NCBI GenBank assembly: GCA_027577415.1
Contig: JANBQS010000146.1
Coordinates: 1-30,753, forward strand
Length of the DNA: 30,753 bases
Direction of reading: 5' to 3'
From: Coemansia sp. RSA 922
Lineage: Eukaryota > Kickxellomycota > Kickxellomycetes > Kickxellales > Kickxellaceae
Translations under genes and position numbers: made by a program
In this document: piece by piece, positions 1 through 9,000 of the stretch
Layout of the letters: every line of letters begins with the position of its first letter
Numbering within the stretch: the first letter of the stretch is position 1
The notes under the pieces: generated by a model
The model's database searches: none
What the model saw: the letters and a program-made list of their open reading frames with translations, nothing else
What the model was told of the DNA's origin: nothing

Positions 1-112
1 CTCACCCAGGGTGTGGCTCTTGGGAGCTGCTAGGCTCTCTCAGATCGCTAAGAAATATAACATCTATATATGCAATCACCACAATATTCGCAATATGTAT
101 TTTCTACAATTT

Positions 113-895
113 CTACTTGTGAGCCCCACGTCCACGCTTTCTGCGATTGGGCTTCTTGTTCTTGCTGGATCCGTCATCGTAGTCATTAATGTCCTGATCA
201 ACACGGGCTTCGCGTTTTGCTGGTGCAGGTGCTGGGGCAGACTCGGATCGGGATGAGCTGGGTGCTGAGCGCTCAGAAGCTTCGCTGGGCTCGGCATTTC
301 CTTCCCGCGGGCCAGTCTTTTGGCGCTTGCTTACACCATCCTTTCTCCGTTCCTTGTCCAGATCCTCTCTGCGGCGCTGTAGCTTCTCTTTGCGCATGTT
401 GCTGTTACCGCCACCGCCAGCTGTAAGCTCGACGTTGATCTTTTTGGCACCCAGTGTCATATGGTGGAACTTTAGGGCATGCTTCAAGTCAGCAGAGGAG
501 GCGAAATCCACAAAGGCAAAGCCACGCGACTTGCCGGTATCCTTGTCTGTCATCAACCGCACGGAGGTCGGGTTTGCGGCCTTTAGGAACTCCTGAAGCT
601 CCTGCGCAGTGGTTTTGAATGGTACGTTGCCAACAAAGGCAATAAAGCGCACAGCGTTGCCCGAATGGTTTACCTGGCGCTCAAACTTTTTCTTCTCCTT
701 GGGCGCGGTCTCTGCTTCTTCGAGCTCGGCTTCCTTGGCCTTGCGCTTCTTGTCAGCCTTTGGCTTTTTGGGCTTGGCCTCTCTCTCCTCCTTCTCCTTC
801 TCTCCCTCTGGCGTCTTTTCGGGCTTGTCGAGCTTTCCACGGAACTGCAGGGCCTTGCGCTGCTTCTTTGTCAGCTGCATTGCCGTGGTCGACAT
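113..895 (-). CDS. NOP6: Nop6-like RRM protein, ribosome biogenesis
   Basis: Predicted nucleolar RNA-binding protein of 260 residues, resembling yeast Nop6, which acts in early small-subunit (90S/40S) pre-ribosome assembly. The N-terminus carries the family-like stretch LTKKQRKALQFR, followed by a Lys/Glu-rich region. One RRM lies at about residues 84-160, with RNP2-like IAFVGNVPF and RNP1 KSRGFAFVDF. The C-terminus is basic and Ser/Ala/Pro-rich and ends in a Lys/Arg cluster (NKKPNRRKRGRG) that suits nuclear or nucleolar targeting. The frame stays open for 30 more codons upstream to another ATG, but that stretch is hydrophobic and T-rich, so the start at 895 giving MSTTAMQLTKKQ is preferred. 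It diverges from the gene starting at 1122. Orthology to Nop6 rather than another one-RRM nucleolar protein is inferred from the N-terminal motif and the RRM position. Confidence 0.85.
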   Translation of the reverse strand: MSTTAMQLTKKQRKALQFRGKLDKPEKTPEGEKEKEEREAKPKKPKADKKRKAKEAELEEAETAPKEKKKFERQVNHSGNAVRFIAFVGNVPFKTTAQELQEFLKAANPTSVRLMTDKDTGKSRGFAFVDFASSADLKHALKFHHMTLGAKKINVELTAGGGGNSNMRKEKLQRRREDLDKERRKDGVSKRQKTGPREGNAEPSEASERSAPSSSRSESAPAPAPAKREARVDQDINDYDDGSSKNKKPNRRKRGRGAHK

Positions 896-1121
896 TTTGA
901 GTATATCGTATATAAGAAAGAAATATATATTAGGTTTTAGAACGAGTAGAAGACTAGAAATAGTCAATATTTTCAATGTCATCAAATTTTACCAAAAAAA
1001 AATGATTATCTTAATCGATCAGTGGCAATCGACAATGAGGGCCGTGACGTCGATTGATGCTCAAGCCCTTCGTTAGACTTTGCCTTTGTTGCGTTTATTT
1101 TATTTGTTTTACACTGTTTGA
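896..1121. promoter_or_regulatory. Divergent promoter, Nop6-like / unknown gene
   Basis: This 226-bp divergent intergenic region holds A/T-rich tracts near both start codons. It contains AAATATATATT at 921-931 and an RRPE-like AAATTTT at 984-990 on the Nop6 side. A perfect 8-bp inverted repeat, CAATCGAC (1026-1033) and GTCGATTG (1049-1056), encloses a CRE-like TGACGTCG at 1045-1052. RRPE (AAAAWTTTT) is an established promoter motif of fungal ribosome-biogenesis genes; its function here is inferred. Confidence 0.5.
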
Positions 1122-1985
1122 ATGGCGACTCTTGGTAACAACGTCACTGGCAGGCAGCAGCAAGTGCTTAGCATGCGGTTCGCGCCGCTACATCGCGTGG
1201 GGGCGCCTACATCAGAAGCGCTGGGCAGCATTGGTGAGAGCGACACCTCTGATGACGAAGGTGGTACGGCAGAAGATCTAGCGCACAGCTCCTCCAACCG
1301 AATGCTGTGTGAGCTAGGCGTGCGCACTCACCCGGCAGCAGGTCGCAGCATGCTGGTGCAGGATGCATTCAAGACAGCACCAAAGAATGTCAAGAAGGCC
1401 ATTGCCAAGCATGCTTTGGCGGCACAGGGCAACGAGGCAGACAGCGACGCCCACGATGGCCCGCGCAAGGTCACGCGTGTGGTGAAGACGTGCAAGCAAG
1501 AGTCGGTGATGGGAGAGGGGCTGGTTGCTAGCGAGGAAAGAAAGGCACATGCCGTGCCAGACGACGTAGAGGAAATTGGAGAAGACGGGCGGGCACTGCG
1601 GTCGCACTCGCCCATGGTTGGCGACATTGGCAGCCTACGCAAGTTTATCCGCGACAAGAGCGAGCGGCAAGACGCCGTAGAGCCACGCGATGTGCTGCTA
1701 CACGAGCCATCCCCCGACACTCGCCGCCCGCCGCCTGCTGCGTACAAGCCGCCGCTGATGGGAATAGACACGTCGTTTGTGCCTCCAGAGCTGGATGAGT
1801 GCGCCGTCGACCCTGCCATCTGGGAGTGCTTTGCTGACGCTCTCAATGCCGCTATCCCTCGAGGCACGCAAGAAGTCGAAAACCAGATCTCCCGCTGGAA
1901 CGGCGACGCCTTTGAGGAGCTTGGCTTTGCCATTAGCCTCGTGGCTCTGGACACTGGGCCGACTCTGTCCGTCTTGAAGAAGTAG
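1122..1985 (+). CDS. Hypothetical protein, mostly disordered
   Basis: I do not recognise this 287-residue protein. It starts at an ATG directly after a T-rich leader. It is polar and low in hydrophobic clusters for most of its length, with acidic Ser/Asp patches (SDTSDDEGG near residue 40), a basic Lys/Ala stretch near residue 95 (KNVKKAIAKHALAA), and a Pro-rich segment around residue 200. Only the last 75 or so residues look foldable: PPELDECAVDPAIWECFADALNAAIP, then a segment with WNGDAFEELGF. No transmembrane segment or catalytic motif is visible. The whole frame is open and sits in a divergent promoter, so it is probably a real gene rather than a chance frame. A nuclear adaptor or chromatin-associated role is possible from the composition, but this is a guess. 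Confidence 0.7.
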   Translation: MATLGNNVTGRQQQVLSMRFAPLHRVGAPTSEALGSIGESDTSDDEGGTAEDLAHSSSNRMLCELGVRTHPAAGRSMLVQDAFKTAPKNVKKAIAKHALAAQGNEADSDAHDGPRKVTRVVKTCKQESVMGEGLVASEERKAHAVPDDVEEIGEDGRALRSHSPMVGDIGSLRKFIRDKSERQDAVEPRDVLLHEPSPDTRRPPPAAYKPPLMGIDTSFVPPELDECAVDPAIWECFADALNAAIPRGTQEVENQISRWNGDAFEELGFAISLVALDTGPTLSVLKK

Positions 1986-2139
1986 CGCAGGCGTGGGAAC
2001 CGCATCTCACCAACAAGTAGCAACTTGGCCACGTGCACAACGTTCCTCTCTCCACTTGAGGATATTCGCATACCTTTCTTCAAACTCTTTTCGTTGATCT
2101 ATTTGACAACTATTGCTACGAGCAGCTACATCTCTTCTC

Positions 2140-3261
2140 ATGCATTCGCCAAACAGAGACGAGTCTGGCGGTTTCTTGTCGTTGATCTTTGCCAGAGTGT
2201 ACAAGCTTGCTGCGCTTGCCCTGGGGAAACGCCCAAGGAAGCGACAAGCGGCGGGTCCATGCCCGACAATTGTCATCCATGGTGGCGCCGGAACGATTCG
2301 CAAGGAGAAGATGACCAGTGCCGAAGAAAAGGAGCTGCGTGCGGGCCTGTACCTAGCCACAGAACGCGGGTACGCTGTTTTGCGCTCAGGCGGGACAGCC
2401 GCAGACGCTGTCGAGGCTGCCGTCAGAGCCATGGAGGATAATCCCCTATTTAACGCTGGCAAGGGTGCAGTGTTCAATATTAAGGGCGTAAATCAGCTCG
2501 AAGCCTCGTTTATGGACGGCAAGACAGGTGCCGCAGGCGCAGCAACATTGCTAACCGTCGTTAAGAACCCAATCACCCTGGCTCGAAGAGTAATGGAAAG
2601 CGACAGACACGTGTTTCTCGGCGGCGCTGGAGCTGAGGACTATGCCCGAGAAAGGGGTCTGGATATCGTCCATCCTGCTTACTTCTGGACTAAGCATCGC
2701 TGGGAGCAGCATGAGCGGGACTTTATAAGATCTGACAGTGCCTCAACTAGCTCCACTCGTGTTGGGAGTCAGGGAAGCGATGACATAGGCGACTACTCTC
2801 ATTTGCCCATGGGCACGGTAGGCGCAGTTGCCCTAGACGCTGCAGGTAATCTAGCAACAGCAACGTCCACTGGTGGCATGTCGAATAAGTGGGACGGCCG
2901 TATTGGAGACACCCCGATTATCGGTGCTGGTACATGGGCAGACAAGCATATAGCCATTAGTGGCACTGGTGCTGGCGAGTATTTTATACGGCAAGGGACG
3001 GCTCAGTATATTGCACTACGAGCCTCGCTGCTAGGAGAAACACCCGCAGTTGCTGGAAAACTGGCAATGCTTGAGATGAAGCGTATTGGCGGCAATGGTG
3101 GTGTCATTTGTGTAGACACTACTGGCCGTCTCACGATGACATTTTGCTCTGACGGCATGTACCGCGGCTATTGCTCAGCGCAAACCGACCATATTCCGGC
3201 CATTGGTATATTTGACAGCGAAAAGATAGCTCCAGACGACAACCACGTCGTCCTGTCTTAA
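2140..3261 (+). CDS. Isoaspartyl peptidase / L-asparaginase (Ntn hydrolase)
   Basis: Predicted type 2 asparaginase/isoaspartyl aminopeptidase of 373 residues, which hydrolyses L-asparagine and beta-aspartyl dipeptides after autocleavage into alpha and beta chains. Family motifs in order: TIVIHGGAG near residue 45, GTAADAVEAAVRAMEDNPLFNAGKG, EASFMDG, the nucleophile region LPMGTVGAVALD, then TSTGGMSNKWDGRIGDTPIIGAGTWAD and SGTGAGEYFIR. The predicted autocleavage site is Gly225-Thr226, with Thr226 as nucleophile. The Ser-rich linker just before it (about residues 200-220) is typical of the processed loop. An N-terminal extension of about 40 residues (ARVYKLAALALGKRPRKRQ) precedes the catalytic core; it is amphipathic and basic, so organelle targeting is possible but unproven. 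The frame is open nine codons upstream only from a TTG, so the ATG at 2140 is used. It converges on DAD1, 101 bp away. Confidence 0.92.
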   Translation: MHSPNRDESGGFLSLIFARVYKLAALALGKRPRKRQAAGPCPTIVIHGGAGTIRKEKMTSAEEKELRAGLYLATERGYAVLRSGGTAADAVEAAVRAMEDNPLFNAGKGAVFNIKGVNQLEASFMDGKTGAAGAATLLTVVKNPITLARRVMESDRHVFLGGAGAEDYARERGLDIVHPAYFWTKHRWEQHERDFIRSDSASTSSTRVGSQGSDDIGDYSHLPMGTVGAVALDAAGNLATATSTGGMSNKWDGRIGDTPIIGAGTWADKHIAISGTGAGEYFIRQGTAQYIALRASLLGETPAVAGKLAMLEMKRIGGNGGVICVDTTGRLTMTFCSDGMYRGYCSAQTDHIPAIGIFDSEKIAPDDNHVVLS

Positions 3262-3362
3262 ATTCGCATGTGATTATATGCATATGATCAGGACTTTCAC
3301 GCAAGTCAAAGGCTTTAGCTGGTAATTGAGTAAAAATACATTGAAGGCGCTCTATAGTTGCG

Positions 3363-3788
3363 TTACACACCCTCGTCCATCATGGACTCATATTCAAAGC
3401 CTGGGTGGCCATCGTCGTCATCGCCAAGTTCATAGTCATGTTCATTGCCCTGAGCTTCACCAGCCTTGTTGCCGGCATTGCCAACATAGGCATCGTCGCC
3501 GCTCATATTATCCTCTTCATTGCCGACATTTGGGCTGCTGTTACCGGCAGGGCCTCCATCTTCCTCCATAGGCGGGTTAATGATTGTGCCAAATTCGCTC
3601 CAAAGGCTGGCAATTCGGCCAAAATTGCTGCCAAGCGATATGGCCGACTCCAAGTTCTGGTTGAGCTGCAAAAGGTTACGGTTGACAATATCCATGCCCT
3701 GGTTTATCTCAACGATAAGCCGCTCCTTCTCGCGCTCGTATTGCGGGCGTGGGGCGTAGCTGGCTGTGTGAGCATCGGTCCGGTCCAT
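3363..3788 (-). CDS. DAD1: DASH/Dam1 complex subunit Dad1
   Basis: Predicted 141-residue Dad1, a subunit of the DASH (Dam1) ring that couples kinetochores to spindle microtubules in fungi. The conserved helical region spans about residues 18-72: YEREKERLIVEINQGMD, then LLQLNQNLESAISLG, then IASLWSEFGTII. This matches the family pattern of a start helix followed by NLNRSLE-like and LWSxF segments. Yeast Dad1 is about 94 residues, so the remaining 65 or so acidic, Gly/Asn-rich residues (GDDDDGHPG near the end) form an extra disordered tail. Its neighbours are the asparaginase, tail-to-tail, and the MATE gene upstream on the same strand with 135 bp between them. The start ATG is the only reasonable one. 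Confidence 0.88.
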   Translation of the reverse strand: MDRTDAHTASYAPRPQYEREKERLIVEINQGMDIVNRNLLQLNQNLESAISLGSNFGRIASLWSEFGTIINPPMEEDGGPAGNSSPNVGNEEDNMSGDDAYVGNAGNKAGEAQGNEHDYELGDDDDGHPGFEYESMMDEGV

Positions 3789-3923
3789 TGACGATAATAT
3801 TATAAACGCAAAAATGAAAAGCGAAAACGAAAACGAAAGCTATGCTCTAATATGGAGAAACACGACGCACTTTGATCGGAGAGATCACCGCAAACATAAA
3901 CAAAGCCACAGTTATGGACTGAT

Positions 3924-5339
3924 CTATGACACGTGAGCTGCAATCCGGGTAGCGCACAGCTCAACTTCATGGTTCCAGTCAGTGGTGATAACAACAGCAA
4001 TGTAGAGACTCGAGAGTAAAGACATTCCCAGCGCAAACGCTACCCACAGACCAATAATACCCTTACCGAGTCCAAGGACTGCGAGCGTGGCTAATGGCAA
4101 AACACCGCAATAGTAGGAGGCAATGTTGATAGATGCGGCCTGCCTTTGCCGCCCCATCCCTCGCAGAATGCCAGGCACAATTCCTCGTGTTGCGTCTGTC
4201 CACTCTATTAGTATGACAACGGCAATAAGCTGCCTTGCTACCGCCAATATGTCTTCATCGTGAGTGTACAGGGCCACCCACTGGCGCCCAAACACAGCAA
4301 AGAAAAGGGCACCAACGATGCTGTAGACTAGCCCGCCAATAACGAGAACCTTGGCAGCAAATTTGGCAGCATCACTGTTTCCTTGGCCCAAGAGACGGCC
4401 AATACGCACTGCTGCCGCGCCGCCAACAGCATGAGGCAGCTGGTACACCATCGACATGCTGTTGAATGCTATGGCTTGCGCGGCTAGGCTTGTTGGGCCC
4501 AGATATGTGGCAAACAGCGTCATAAGCTCAAAGGCCATGTACTCGCCGCAAGCCTCGATCATTGCTGGAACAGCGAGTGAGAAAAACCGTGCCGATAGCA
4601 GTCGCTTCAGTGTAGGCATGCTCCAGGCTAGACGGAGCTCGCTCCAGAAAAGCGTACATGTCGCCAGGCCCAGAAACATGGCCCAATATGACGCCACAGT
4701 TATCCACGCCACAGTGGTAAATAGCACGTCGTCAGGCTGCCTCCACACAAACAGCCAGTGGTTGAACAAATGCAGCGGCACTACCGCCGCCAGAACCATT
4801 GCGGGGAGATGCATATATGCGTTGGCCTGAGTGTACCGCCTCAGGCACTCAAATGCCATCCACGGCCACAGCCCAAGCGAGAGAATGCGCATGTATTCGG
4901 TAGCCAGCTGTGCCAAGCCTTCTTGCTGGCCGAGCAGTGCGTATATCGACGGGAGGAAAAGCTCTACAGTAGCCAACACAACGCAATACCACAGTGTAAT
5001 TGAAGCCAGGCCACGCTGCAAGTACAGCCCAGCCTCGCCCCCGCCACCAAAGTGCGCAAATGAAGCTGTGCACAGTGTGTCTAGCGCCGAAGCAACGCCG
5101 GCTGCCGGAGCAAACGCCAGTATTGCACACGTCATATTTGCCAGCGCATACGCGCTCAGAGCTTTACTGCCCCATGTTCCAAGAGATATGAGGTTAAAGA
5201 ATCCAAACGAGTAGTGTAGATAGTACGATCCGATTAACGGTGCCGAAGCAGCACCCAGCCACAGCAACTCGCGCGACACGCTGTTGCGCGCCGTTTGCCT
5301 TAAGGCCCGCAAGGCCTGAGTTTCCGCATAACTTGGCAT
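3924..5339 (-). CDS. MATE-family multidrug/toxin extrusion transporter
   Basis: Predicted 471-residue membrane transporter with about twelve transmembrane segments in two pseudo-symmetric halves, exporting organic cations or metabolites in exchange for H+ or Na+. Supporting motifs: ALDTLCTASF and GLYLQRG in the first half (family ALxTLCGQAFGA...QRA), then MIEACGEYMAFELMTLFATYLG starting the second half, and GILRGMGRQRQAASINIASYYCGVLPLA (family RGxGxQxxGAxxNxxxYYxxGxP). The CGQ triplet usual in eukaryotic MATEs reads CTA here. The length is normal for the family. It is transcribed away from TAF10 from a shared 232-bp promoter holding back-to-back TATA boxes. Location is probably plasma membrane or vacuole; the substrate cannot be read from sequence. 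Confidence 0.9.
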   Translation of the reverse strand: MPSYAETQALRALRQTARNSVSRELLWLGAASAPLIGSYYLHYSFGFFNLISLGTWGSKALSAYALANMTCAILAFAPAAGVASALDTLCTASFAHFGGGGEAGLYLQRGLASITLWYCVVLATVELFLPSIYALLGQQEGLAQLATEYMRILSLGLWPWMAFECLRRYTQANAYMHLPAMVLAAVVPLHLFNHWLFVWRQPDDVLFTTVAWITVASYWAMFLGLATCTLFWSELRLAWSMPTLKRLLSARFFSLAVPAMIEACGEYMAFELMTLFATYLGPTSLAAQAIAFNSMSMVYQLPHAVGGAAAVRIGRLLGQGNSDAAKFAAKVLVIGGLVYSIVGALFFAVFGRQWVALYTHDEDILAVARQLIAVVILIEWTDATRGIVPGILRGMGRQRQAASINIASYYCGVLPLATLAVLGLGKGIIGLWVAFALGMSLLSSLYIAVVITTDWNHEVELCATRIAAHVS

Positions 5340-5482
5340 ACTATATAGATATAAATGTTAGTTTATGGCAAAGAGAAAGTTTGGAAATATGTTCCTTGGC
5401 TCAGGGTCACCATCATCTATGTCGTCGACATTGGATAGACCTGGTGACACAACTGCGCAGCCATAAGCACTCAATCAGTGGT

Positions 5483-5496
5483 TATAAATTTTTATA
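5483..5496. promoter_or_regulatory. Back-to-back TATA boxes, MATE/TAF10 promoter
   Basis: TATAAA at 5483-5488 and its mirror TTTATA at 5491-5496, which is TATAAA on the minus strand, are separated by two T. The rightward box is about 85 bp from the TAF10 ATG and the leftward box about 145 bp from the MATE ATG, both plausible TATA-to-start distances. This is the only canonical TATAAA pair seen in this divergent region. Bidirectional initiation from it is an inference. Confidence 0.5.
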
Positions 5497-5571
5497 GGCG
5501 AGACCGCTTTTAGGAGCGTAATTACTTTTCTCATACACTTGCGCACATTTTTATTTATTTATTTTAAACCT

Positions 5572-5991
5572 ATGAATCCCGAACAGCAAATAGCTCCCGC
5601 CAGTGTGCCTGAGCAGGGCTCCTCAACTGCGCAGCCTGGGCGAATGGTATCACGGTCAGAGATCCAAACTGAAAAGAGCCTGGCCGAGTTTCTAGTACAG
5701 ATGGACAGCTACGCGCCTATTATTCCCGAAGCCTTGACTGACTACTACCTTGCACAGGCTGGATTTGAGTGCACTGATGTGCGCATTAAGCGGCTGCTGG
5801 CTCTGGCGACACAAAAGTTTATATCAGACGTGGCCACTGATGCCTTTCAGTACAACCGCATCAGACAGCAAGCCAGCAAGGACAAAAAGTTCCTCAACAA
5901 GGATCGCAAGACCGTGCTCAACATGGAAGACCTTACAGCGGCGCTGGCCGAGTATGGCGTCAATATCAAAAAGCCAGAGTACTTTTCATAG
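5572..5991 (+). CDS. TAF10: TFIID/SAGA subunit TAF10
   Basis: Predicted 139-residue TAF10, a histone-fold protein shared by TFIID and, in yeast, SAGA, needed for RNA polymerase II pre-initiation complexes. A 40-residue polar N-terminal tail precedes the conserved domain, with motifs SLAEFLVQMDSYAPIIPEALTDYYL, then RIKRLLALATQKFISDVATDAFQYNRIR, and DLTAALAEYGVNIKKPEYFS at the extreme C-terminus; these are diagnostic for the family. The frame is open 11 codons upstream from a TTG, so the ATG at 5572 after the TTTATTTATTTATTTT leader is used. Its 3' end lies only 86 bp from the convergent Uds1-domain gene. Confidence 0.95.
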   Translation: MNPEQQIAPASVPEQGSSTAQPGRMVSRSEIQTEKSLAEFLVQMDSYAPIIPEALTDYYLAQAGFECTDVRIKRLLALATQKFISDVATDAFQYNRIRQQASKDKKFLNKDRKTVLNMEDLTAALAEYGVNIKKPEYFS

Positions 5992-6077
5992 ATCTATCTA
6001 CCAACAACCAATCAGTCATTAATGTATTCATTCAAATATCCACTACAGGCGGCTGAATAGCGAGTATCATCAATATG

Positions 6078-9000
6078 CTACATCGTTTGGATTCCACGCG
6101 TAGCCATATTCCAGGTTTTGCGCTCGTTAGCCTGCGAGGCTTTGCGCGCGTCCGCCCGCCAGGCGTCAGCCAGAGCTTGGATCCGCTCAATATCCTCGTC
6201 GCGCCTGGCAATGATTTGGTGCAGTAGCTCGTTAAATTCAGCACGTATCTCGCCTGCCTCGGGGTGACTGACGGATACCGACCCAAGTGCAGCAAACTTT
6301 GCCGGCAGGGCGGCAGCAGACTTGGGTTCGTCGTTTATCCGACCAGTTGCGGCTTCTGCTTCAGTAGACGCAGACACAGTCATGTTTTGTCGTGCAAAGT
6401 CGCCTGCTCCAACTCGATCGACGATCAGTCTTAGCACCTTTTCGGCATTGGTATCCTCCATCTCGCGACAGCGCTTTCTTAGCTCGCCAGCCTCGCTTTC
6501 GCAGGCAGCCTTTTCGTCTTCCAGCTGAACGACCTTTGTCCGAAGACGAGATATCTGACCCAACACGTGGGTTATATCCTGTTGGATGGCGTCCTCTTGC
6601 TTAGAGCGTTGTACGTAGTAGTTTTGCAAATCAGCCAGCTTACCCTGCGCCTGAAGGAGCTCCACTCGTGTATCTCGCGACTGCTCCTCAAGATCAACGA
6701 CAAGAGCCTTTAGCCGCTTAGTCTCTGCTGCTACCATTTGCACAAGAGGCGCTAGACCCTTCGCAGCCACCAAGGCAGCATCGGCTCCCGACGCCCGAGC
6801 TGACGCCAACAAAGAGCCAGTGGCAGCCACGAAAGATGCACCGCTAACGGAAGGTGGAGGTGGCGGTGGAGTTTCCCCTTGAGCGTGGCCAACCTGCGAA
6901 GAGTTTATAGCAGGTCTGGATTGCGTGTCGGTCTGAATCGTAAGTGCCAGAGGCGAGGATGGCTCAGCACCGTCGCCAATGCCCAGATAGTTGGTGCGTA
7001 GTCCCTGGAAAAACGACGCGGATCTATTGCGCAGGCTAGATCTTGACATTGAGGCACTCGCGTGCCATGCAGCTGGTCCGGTCTGAGGTGAGCTGCTGGG
7101 CGGAGACCATGGAACGTTGCTAAAGCCAGCCTGGGATGCGGCAGGAGTGCTGGGCAATAATTTGTACAAGGCGCTTTCAACCGTGGTGACGGCAGCGCAA
7201 ACGGCCTCCAGCTCGTCCTCGCGGCTGCGCAGAGCATCTTCTTTGTACATGAGCTTCTCGGAGTACGCCTGGAGCATCTGGCTTACGTCAGCAGAGTCGT
7301 TAGTAGAGTGCATGTCAGAGCTGGTCGTGGTTTGCGCATCGGCCACGCGGGGTGGCGAGTCTGGGGCCGATATACGATGGTGAGCTAGATGACCGTGTCG
7401 CAGCGATGGCATGCTCCTGCACCGAACAAGCCCACGCTCAGTGCCGACATAGGCCTCGGCTAGGGTTGTCGGAGCCTCGCCACCTGCGCCCTCGACGGCA
7501 GTGGTCGCCGCGCTTGCCAGGAACGTGCCGACATCTCCAGGCTTGCGGGTATGGTCGCCAAGCAGCATCTCCTTGGATGGGTGCTCGGCTGGGTGTGCGA
7601 CCGCCTTGCCTTTAGCAACCTCGACATCGCGAAGCAGTCGATGGTGCGCCTCCCTCAGCGGCGTAAGCTCTGCCAACTGCTCGCGCAAAGCAGCCTCCGT
7701 GCGCTGTAGCTGGCTGATCGTAATGTCCATTTCACTGGTGCGCCTACGCAGGAGTATGGCGCTGTCAAGGTCCTGGCGAAGCTGATCGCACTCTGCTGTT
7801 TTGGAGCTCAACTGCTGCCGAATGGCCTCGGTCTCGGCATCGGCGGATTGGCCAGCGACAAGCATGGGCTCAATGCTGCCGATAGAGTGTGCTGCTGCTG
7901 ATGACGTCGATATCAAGGTGCTGCCATTATCGCCTACGTGGGCGATAGAGTGTGCTGCGATGACGGCCTGGCGCTCTCTGACGTCTTGCGTCAGGCGCTC
8001 AATATTGTCAAACAACCGCTGCCTCTCCTCCGTCCACAGATCCTGCTCTTTGGCGTGCTTGGCGGCCAGCGTGTCAACGGCCTCCTTAAGGCGCTGATCT
8101 GCGCTTTCCGCCAGGTACGTAGCTCTGGACAGCCTTTCGCGCTGCTGCGTAATGGCCAGGCCCTGCGCCTCTCGCAAGCGCTGCTCGGTACCCAAGTCGT
8201 GTTGGAGCTGGGAATAAGCATCGCACACTCTCATTGCCTCCGGATAGAGCCTCGAGCACCCGACAATGGTCGATCCAAGCAATGCCATTGCTGATGAGAC
8301 CCGCTCCGCATCCCATGCTCCAAAGTCATTGGCGTCCCGACTAGCAGCCACCATGCTTTCTAGAGTCTCTACAGTGATCGTGTCCAGCGGCAAGGTAAAC
8401 GTCGCCTTTGTCGTCGGCGTAATCGGAGGCGTGCTCGTAGACGCAGTTGTATCGACATGCAACCCCCTCAGCTTCTCTGCGCCGCTGTTGACGCCGTTCA
8501 GCAGGCGCAAGGGAGAAATCATATCGCTCAGCCCCGAAGAAAAGGCCCGAACACTCCGCTTGCACGCATCAGACTCGGCTCTGGATGCCTCCAGCTTGGC
8601 CCTCGATACCTCGGTCATTTCTGCCGTTTGCTGGCGAAGCTCGTCAAGCTCTTGCCGAGCGCCTTGCGCCCTGAGAAGCGCCTCGTCTAGCCTGGCCTCC
8701 AGCATATTGGCGCGGCGCTCGGATGCTTGGTTCTGCTCCTTGAGCACAATCAGCTCACCTGCTAGGCGCTCAGCAGTCAACCCGGCACTGTGGCGGGCAA
8801 GTGGCGACTCGGGATCATCCACTTCGGCCTCGCGAGATATCCGGCGAGCATTGGAATCGTGGCTTTTGTTCTGCAGGCTGCGGATCTGCTCCTCCAGGCC
8901 AAGCTTGACCTTTGCGTGGCTGGCAGTCAGACTGGCCCGCTCGGAGACTAGTGCCGCTTGGCTGGCAGTGACGCCTTGCTCCAGCTCGGTGACGCGATTT

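Noticed and set aside
1328..2083. 251-codon minus-strand frame opposite the hypothetical gene
   Set aside because: Ser-rich antisense shadow of the plus-strand frame, with no recognisable motif; it also runs over the gap to the asparaginase gene.
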